Part shown: one piece after another, positions 58,499 to 64,000 of the stretch | Layout: each line of letters begins with the position of its first letter | Position numbering within the stretch: position 1 is the stretch's first letter | The notes under the pieces: model-generated | What the model was told of the DNA's origin: nothing | The model's database searches: none | What the model saw: the letters and a program-made list of their open reading frames with translations, nothing else | Made by a program: the position numbers and the translations under genes | Source of the DNA: Alisma plantago-aquatica | Taxonomy: Eukaryota > Streptophyta > Magnoliopsida > Alismatales > Alismataceae | Assembly (NCBI GenBank): GCA_963693085.1 | Contig: OY856412.1 | Coordinates: forward strand, 1,130,781,744 to 1,130,845,743 | Direction: 5' to 3' | Length of the DNA: 64,000 nt

Positions 58499-60338
58499 TA
58501 TTGGTATGTATGCCCAGACAGCCAATCATATGATCATTGTGATGGCATATCAAATATATAGATTTGATTAATAATAAAGGCAATCTTCTGACTTATTATG
58601 TTTCACTCAGTTATGAGACAATGAGGAAACATAATGAATGTCTAAAGAATGACATTACTCAATGATGAATGTCTTCAGGTTAATGACCTAGACAATGAGA
58701 TCATGCAGATGTTAAGAGTATGTACATTCTTATTATGTCCCTAGTTGGATGTTATTGTGGAAGGCTGATAAACAACAATAACACATAAGACTAGAGTGTG
58801 GATTGGTTGATGATAGAATTTCATTAGTTATGATATGTGATATCAAAGCAAGCACATAGATACTTGTTGGAGAACAATGTATCAGACAGACCCACCTTAA
58901 GAGTGATACATGGAAACCATAATTGGTGGTCATAATCATCTCTCATAGTGATGGACGTGATTGTGGTTCTTAGAAATGAAATCACCACACTCATCACATG
59001 TCATTCAGTGTACTTTGACATCATCCATTGTGACCTTGAATAAGGAAAGCCATAAAGGTGATGATCGGATGCACTGTGAAACATGGGGATGACTGTGAGT
59101 GATGTAGATGTGATTTGTCCCTCCTACAGGAGTTTGATATCCTAGCCACTTGATAAGTGAGACTTAGAAATGCATGGGCATGCACATGTGGATCAATATA
59201 TGATATTGAGGACACATATATCTCAAATAGTATGCTCTAGTTCAAGGAAGATGGATTGAACATTGAAAGGATGACAATTCCATGCATCGAGTTCAATTCG
59301 AATATCAAAGACAAAGGAATTGTACAATCACTATAACACCCATCACAGACTTTAGGTTGAAGTTGTTCTCCAACCTTTCAGTTACTTAGGTAGCAATGAT
59401 GTGTTAGTAGACACCACTCTTTGCTTGTGATGTCATAAGTAAGTTATGGACATTCACTGCCAGCGTAGCTTGGAACCTATAGGGTCACACACATAGGATA
59501 CACTTGGAATATGAGTTCTTTCATGAATATTGTTTACACTTGATTACTAGAGAGTTAGGTATTCAATTTTAAACAACATTGGTTGAAAATTGACTAACTG
59601 GACAAGTGAACCGACCAGTTCAAGTGTTGAACTAACTGTTTCAGTGTGTCAGGTGAATTGAACCAACTTTGGCAATTCTAGATAGTAAACTGACTAGTTC
59701 AAGAAGTTAACTGATCAGCTAAGGTCCATGAACTGACCGTCTCAAGTTATGAACCAAACGGTTGGTGGAACAATTCAATTGATTCAAGGCTTTGTGTTGA
59801 TGTCATGTTGTGCATTAAATCAGATATCAATTTCTAATACAATTGTGATTGAGAAACATGATGGAATGACCAGTTCCAAGGGTTGAACCTATTGGCTCAC
59901 ATGCCAACCGATCAGTTCACCTGTGAACCGACCATTTCACATGTTACTGGTTGTGAATTTTTGTGAAATTTTAGTCCCTTCCACTCCCACTCAGATTGGG
60001 AACCTTGACCCTAACCCTCCTATAAATAGAGGGTACTAGGGGCTTCTCAGACACAACTCAATTGCTTTTTAAAATTGTTTGTCTTCTCTGGTTGTGGTAA
60101 TTGAGAGAACCTGAGTAAGTCCTACCTGATAAAGGGAGGGAGGGAGAGGGAGAATAATTGTGGGAGAGCAAGTTGGTGACTAGTACACCAATGTGAGGGG
60201 ATGACTCCTTATTGTCTATTCTATAGAATGACAAGAGTTCCTGATGGTCCATGTAGACTATCTAGAGGTGTGGAGCTTTTCCCATTAGGAGGACAACATC
60301 AACCTAATGTCCATGGTGTGATCAACCAGGAGGTTGAC
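58499..60338 (+). repeat. C2 3' LTR, interrupted at its 3' side
   Basis: It starts TATTGGTATGTATGCCC, with a palindromic array at 59580-59950, a TATA box in cctcctataaatagagg (60018-60034) and gtcttctctggttgtggtaa at 60080. At 60338 (ggaggttgac) it gives way to the Cassandra element. The expected last roughly 200 bp of the LTR are mostly absent; only 44-45 bp resembling a copia LTR end follow Cassandra. Confidence 0.87.
59580..59950. repeat. Palindromic array in C2 U3
   Basis: gtgaaccgaccagttcaagt, gaactgaccgtctcaag, gccaaccgatcagttcac and gtgaaccgaccatttcac, with spacers of 10-25 bases, directly upstream of the TATA region. Confidence 0.8.
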
Positions 60339-60394
60339 TGTAACGTCCCAGGACTTTGAGGCCTCGGATAAGATGATCTTAAAGGATTGACTAG

Positions 60395-60525
60395 ACTACC
60401 CATATCACCAAGGTGCACCTCCTTTTCTGGGAGCCCATCACTAAAGAACTCCATAGTTAAGCGTGCTCAACTTGGAGTAGTACTAGGATGGGTGACCAAT
60501 TGGGAAGTTGATATTGGCTTGCGTG
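60395..60525 (+). ncRNA. 5S rRNA-derived sequence in Cassandra LTR 1
   Basis: cccatcactaaagaactcca, agttaagcgtgctcaac (60455-60471, box A position), gtagtactaggatgggtgac (60477-60496) and ggatgggtgaccaattgggaagt (box C, 60486-60508) follow the plant 5S rRNA in order. The box A core AGTTAAGCGTGCT is identical to the canonical gene. It is a mobile-element copy of the 5S gene and promoter, not a ribosomal gene; pol III transcription is known for the family but cannot be shown here. Confidence 0.88.
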
Positions 60526-60631
60526 TGAGTGAGATTAAAGTGTGCAGTTAAGGCTAGTGGTGGTATGTGGGGCCAGTCGTCATTCCTAAAACTCTACTAG
60601 AGCCTTGGGCAGTGGGCACGAGCGTTGCAAA

Positions 60632-60644
60632 TGGTATCAGAGCC
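60632..60644 (+). other. Primer binding site of Cassandra
   Basis: A perfect TGGTATCAGAGCC two bases after the LTR end TTGCA. Confidence 0.92.
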
Positions 60645-60924
60645 AAAAGGCCCACATGGACATGTGGCATGCCAGTCTTGAGCCACGCGGTTTGGGTATG
60701 TTGGAAAGGGCTGTCTATGGTTGATGTAGCCACCCTTGCACTGGTATTCCGCGATAGGGAGGTGGGTGTCCATGGGCCATTATGAGTCTACACCGAAATG
60801 GGGAATGATTATGAGGCCTTATAGTTGAGACTTGACGAGGACGTCAAGAGTCTAAGTGGGGGATATTGTAACATCCCAGGACTTTGAGGCCTCAGATAAG
60901 ATGATCTTAAAAGGATTGACTAGA

Positions 60925-61055
60925 GTACCCATATCACTAAGGTACACCTCCTTTTCCGAGAGCCCATCACTAAAGAACTCCATAGTTAAGTGTGCTCAGC
61001 TTGGACTAGTACTAGGATGGGTGACCTGTCGGGAAGTTGATCCTGGCTTACGTGT
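60925..61055 (+). ncRNA. 5S rRNA-derived sequence in Cassandra LTR 2
   Basis: The same order as LTR 1, with box A agttaagtgtgctcagc (60984-61000) and box C ggatgggtgacctgtcgggaagt (61015-61037). One change in box A (GCG to GTG) distinguishes the two copies. Confidence 0.87.
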
Positions 61056-61201
61056 GAGTGAGATTAAAGCGTGCAGTTAAAGCTAGTGGTGGTCTGTGGG
61101 GCCAGTCGTCATTCCTGAAACTCTACTAGAGCCTTGGGCAGTGGGCCCAAGCATTAAATTTTGGTTTCTGCTGCCCGTTATGTCACCATATTTCCCTACA
61201 T

Positions 61202-61214
61202 TGGTATCAGAGCC
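61202..61214 (+). other. Primer binding site of C3
   Basis: A perfect TGGTATCAGAGCC two bases after the copia LTR end ccctaca. Confidence 0.88.
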
Positions 61215-62626
61215 ACGCTAATTAACTATGTATTGAGATAATTGATATGATCGAATTTTTTAATTTCACCTTTTATTTATTGCATGTGATGAGGATATTT
61301 GAAATGATTAATGTGCATATATGATTAAATACCATATACAATCCCAAACTAATATATATGATATGGTATATATGCAATTTACATGTTTCGCCCTAAAAAC
61401 TAGTTTTGATGGTGGATGTGTAGAATGGTTATGGCCAATAACCAAAATATATGTGTGTGATTGAATGATTTGTTTTGTTCCTATTATATCTCAATTTGCA
61501 TACCGAGCCTTTACCTTCTTCTTCCCAATGTAAAAGTATTATTCTTTCCTACCTTTTCTCCCCTGAAATGTAACTCAAGGTTTCTCTTTACCATATAATA
61601 AATAGTAGTATGATAGTTTGTTTTCTTGTTACAATGAAGAATATGATCAATGTCAAGTGAGATGACCACTTCACGAGATGAGTCAAATGGCTGGAGGACT
61701 GAGGAGGGAAGATCACAGGAGGTGTGAACCGACCAACTGGTGGACCAACCAATCATTTAGATGTGTTCATACATCAATTGGATAGGAGGCCAGACGATTG
61801 TTTTAGACCACCAACCAACCACACAAGATGTGAGCCAACAGGTTCAAGGGTTGAAATGATCAACCCAAATTGGCAGACACAGATATACACCAACAATAGG
61901 CTCCTCCATGAGATGTAGACCTAGGTGGTAGTAATTCCTTGTGACTCTAAGGAATTATAGTAGTATGGCCATAACCATCACTACTATTTTATATTGCATG
62001 TTTAGTTTGTGGGATATACCATGTATATCATATGTACTATATATGTGTGTACTAATGGGATAATTTATATTTATTTATAAATACAAACTCCCTCAATAAA
62101 GTATAAAGTCTTAGATGATTTCAATAAGCAACACACAAGAAACGCTTGATCAACCAAACATAGGTTATGCCAAAGCATGGTGTGCCATCCATCTCGTAGA
62201 AGTGTGATGGTAGATATGTAGGTTCTGCCAAAGTAGGGTACATTTCTAACGTGTTGGCTTTTAGGTCAGGCTTAACTGGGTGACCTTTATGAGATTAAGC
62301 ACCTAGAGGCATGCAGATGACTATGGCAAAGAGTTGCACATATCATCTATCCAAGAATTGCATAAGATGTAATTGGCAGACATTGCCTAGCTTAATGATT
62401 AATTATGGACGCTGACATTGGCTAGGTAATAATTGAATTATTTTGGATCTTGGCACACTAGAAGGTTGTACAGTGCAATCTTCGAAATTGATATGTGAGG
62501 GCTATCAATTTGAATAATATAGTGGGAGTGATAATTGATTAAATGCCTAATATAATGTCATCAATTTTCAAATCAAATCAAAAAGATTTTTTGATAAAAT
62601 GTGGAATTTTATTCTTGTAGAATCAA
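61215..62626 (+). other. C3 5' leader
   Basis: Collinear with the C2 leader, including atgatcgaattttttaattt (61247) and palindromic units at 61680-61870 (gaaccgaccaactgg, ccaaccaatcatttag). No gene. Confidence 0.8.
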
Positions 62627-63479
62627 ATGGAAACACACAACAACACATTTTCTCTACGATCAATCCTTGAGAAGGATAGGTTGAATGTGAATAAATTCCA
62701 TGACTAGTTCCGGAAGTTGAGAATTGTTCTCACACAGGAGCGCAAACTCTATGTCTTGGAGACACCAGAGCCATAAGAACCTCTTTCCAATGCACTTAAG
62801 GCTGACAAGGATGCTTAGAAGAAGCATACTGGAGATGAAGTTGATGTCAAATGCCTAATGTTGTGCTCCATGAACTATGAGTTGCAGAGACAACATGAGA
62901 AAATGGATGTTATTGAAATGGTCACACATCTTAAGAATATGTTCCAAGACTAGGAAAGACATGAGAGATTTGATGTCCCTAAATGTAACATGGAAGAAGG
63001 ATATCCATTAGGTCCTCATGTACTCAAACTCATTGGGTATGTGCAAACCTTTCTAGACTCGGATTCCTTTTGGGTTAAGATTTAGCCAGTGATGTGATTC
63101 TGCACTCTCTGCCAGAGTCATACAGTTAGTTTGTCATGACCTACAACATGAATGACTTTGACAAGCCATTGATAGAGTTACTTGGCATGTTGAGAACAGC
63201 TGAGGCACAAATGAAGACAAGCCCAAGTCCATGATGATGATCACCAAACTAAAGGAAAAGTCTAAAGGCAAATGCAAAGTTAAGAAAAGTTCTAATGTTG
63301 GCCAAAAGCCCAAGTCTTCAACCCTCAAGGCAAAGGGAGGAGTAAATAAGGGAGGCAATTGTCACCATTATCACCACCCTAGACACTGGAAAAGGAATTT
63401 CCCTCTCTGCCTAGATGAACTAAAGAAAAAGATGGAGGGGATAGAGACCTCTAATTCAGGTATATATGTAATAAGATAA
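62627..63479 (+). pseudogene. C3 copia gag, defective
   Basis: From ATG 62627: METHNNTFSLRSILEKDRLN, then a stop in place of the Trp of DWFR; LTQERKLYVLETPEP; DVDVKCLMLCSMNYELQRQH; GPHVLKLIGYV and a frameshift. Near 63085 VILHSLPESYS is in register where C2 has lost a base. 63231-63479 gives the Lys-rich region and GNCHHYHHPRHWKRNF, in which the second and third zinc ligands positions are altered (second and last Cys replaced by Tyr-His context and Phe), so the knuckle is dead, unlike in C2. Confidence 0.88.
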
Positions 63480-64000
63480 ATTTGATTACCTCTTCATCTT
63501 GGGTATATGATACGGGATAGATCTGATATACATTGATGTACAAGATATGATAAGAAGTAAACCTTTATGAAAGGACAAGGATGTATTTTGTGGAGAAAAG
63601 TTGCTGCCAGTTTAGTTTACATTTAGAATTTATCTTAGCTTATTGGGCATGTAATACAGTTAAATGAACTGCTATTTCATTCTGCCAATATAATAGAAAC
63701 ATTTTACTTTATGCATCTTGTATGGACAAGGATGATTATAAATAAAGACTCTTTAATGGTTATGTTTCAAAGATGTGATCTTGTATGGACATGCCCCAAA
63801 TGTGTTCTGATCTTTGTATGAAGGATCTAAAGATGGATGTTTATAATGTAAATACCTAAATGATTACAATTGATAACTCAAACAATCAATATCTATAGCA
63901 TAGTCATCTAGAGCATACATATGAGAAATGCATTTCTAGAATCCATATTGATGTTTATCTAGACTCTTTCAGTTATTGAACCAATAAGAGATATGCAAGT
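63480..64000 (+). pseudogene. C3 pol start, decayed
   Basis: SSSWVYDTG (protease region, about 63495) and HSHLEHTYEKCISRIHID (pre-integrase, 63897-63955) parallel C2. It runs off the window. Confidence 0.78.

Larger units (their letters stand above)
52822..60338 (+). mobile_element. C2: Ty1/copia retrotransposon relic, plus strand
   Basis: Partial 5' LTR (52822-53384), PBS 53387, leader to 54812, gag 54813-55681, highly decayed pol to about 58480, polypurine tract, and 3' LTR from 58499. The 3' LTR is interrupted at 60338 by the Cassandra element. It belongs to the same family as C0, C1 and C3. Confidence 0.85.
60339..61156 (+). mobile_element. Cas: Cassandra-type TRIM retrotransposon with 5S rRNA-derived LTRs
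   Basis: Two LTRs of about 290 bp (60339-60629 and 60867-61156), both starting TGTAAC(G/A)TCCCAGGAC. A PBS (60632-60644, TGGTATCAGAGCC, perfect), a 220-bp internal region without coding capacity and a polypurine tract AAGTGGGGGAT (60854-60864). Each LTR contains a stretch resembling the 3' two thirds of plant 5S rRNA. This combination defines Cassandra. The element depends on others for enzymes. Confidence 0.92.
61157..64000 (+). mobile_element. C3: second copia copy, in tandem with C2, cut by right window edge
   Basis: The last 44-45 bp of a copia LTR (aaattttggtttctgctgcc at 61157 to ccctaca at 61200, like the C1 LTR end), PBS 61202-61214, leader to 62626, gag 62627-63479, and the start of pol. 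It follows C2 in the same orientation and shares its decayed pol start. Confidence 0.85.

Noticed and set aside
60395..61055. Possible genuine 5S rRNA genes.
   Set aside because: The sequence lacks the normal 5' third and has many changes. It sits symmetrically in two LTRs with PBS and polypurine tract, so it is the Cassandra-borne copy.

Overview
The window looks like intergenic nuclear DNA of a flowering plant. It is AT-rich and made almost entirely of nested, decayed LTR retrotransposons. I recognise no intact host gene, tRNA gene, CRISPR array or bacterial feature. The longest clean reading frame is 182 codons and is the RNase H of a retrotransposon. The plant assignment rests on copia elements primed by initiator-Met tRNA (TGGTATCAGAGC-type sites), gypsy elements primed by an Asp-tRNA-like site (TGGCACC...GGGGA), and a Cassandra-type miniature element carrying 5S rRNA sequence in its LTRs. 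I cannot name the species.

Labels used: C0-C3 are Ty1/copia copies; L1, L2 and LX belong to a non-autonomous family with giant LTRs (about 3.9 kb) and a tiny internal region (0.9 kb); G1-G6 are Ty3/gypsy copies; Cas is the Cassandra element.

Layout. 1-1751: minus-strand copia LTR C0, running off the left edge. 1752-9513: L1 (+), 5' LTR cut by C0, then internal region and complete 3' LTR; L1 sits inside a relative, LX (right end 9514-9846). 9847-11914: gypsy G1 (+), late gag, protease and start of RT. 11915-29660: a minus-strand gypsy solo LTR inside the RT of G1. It is split by L2 (-, 12066-28172), whose 3' LTR is in turn split by copia C1 (-, 12293-19355), so four elements are stacked. 29666-29887: RT of G1 resumes. 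29888-30845: start of gypsy LTR G6. 30963-39343: gypsy G2 (+), complete with both LTRs, gag and protease but no RT or integrase, inserted in the minus-strand internal region of G4. 40189-about 44670: LTR of G4 (-), split by G3 (+, 40791-44047), an internally deleted gypsy with a good gag. 45140-about 51740: gypsy G5 (+), the only gypsy copy with recognisable gag, protease, RT, RNase H and integrase, all broken by stops and frameshifts. 52822-64000: two copia copies in tandem, C2 and C3 (+), meeting at one LTR region (58499-61200) that contains Cas (60339-61156).

How the parts relate. Nothing here works as a pathway. The genetic content is retrotransposon gag-pol relics. Insertion order can be read from target-site duplications (caaaa for L2, gttcc for G2, tcatg for G3, atcag/gtcag for the solo LTR) and from related uninterrupted copies in the same window. 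The most unusual signal is regulatory: degenerate palindromic units of the type TGAACCGATCGGTTCA are arrayed upstream of the TATA box in LTRs of both copia and gypsy elements, and again in the copia 5' leaders.
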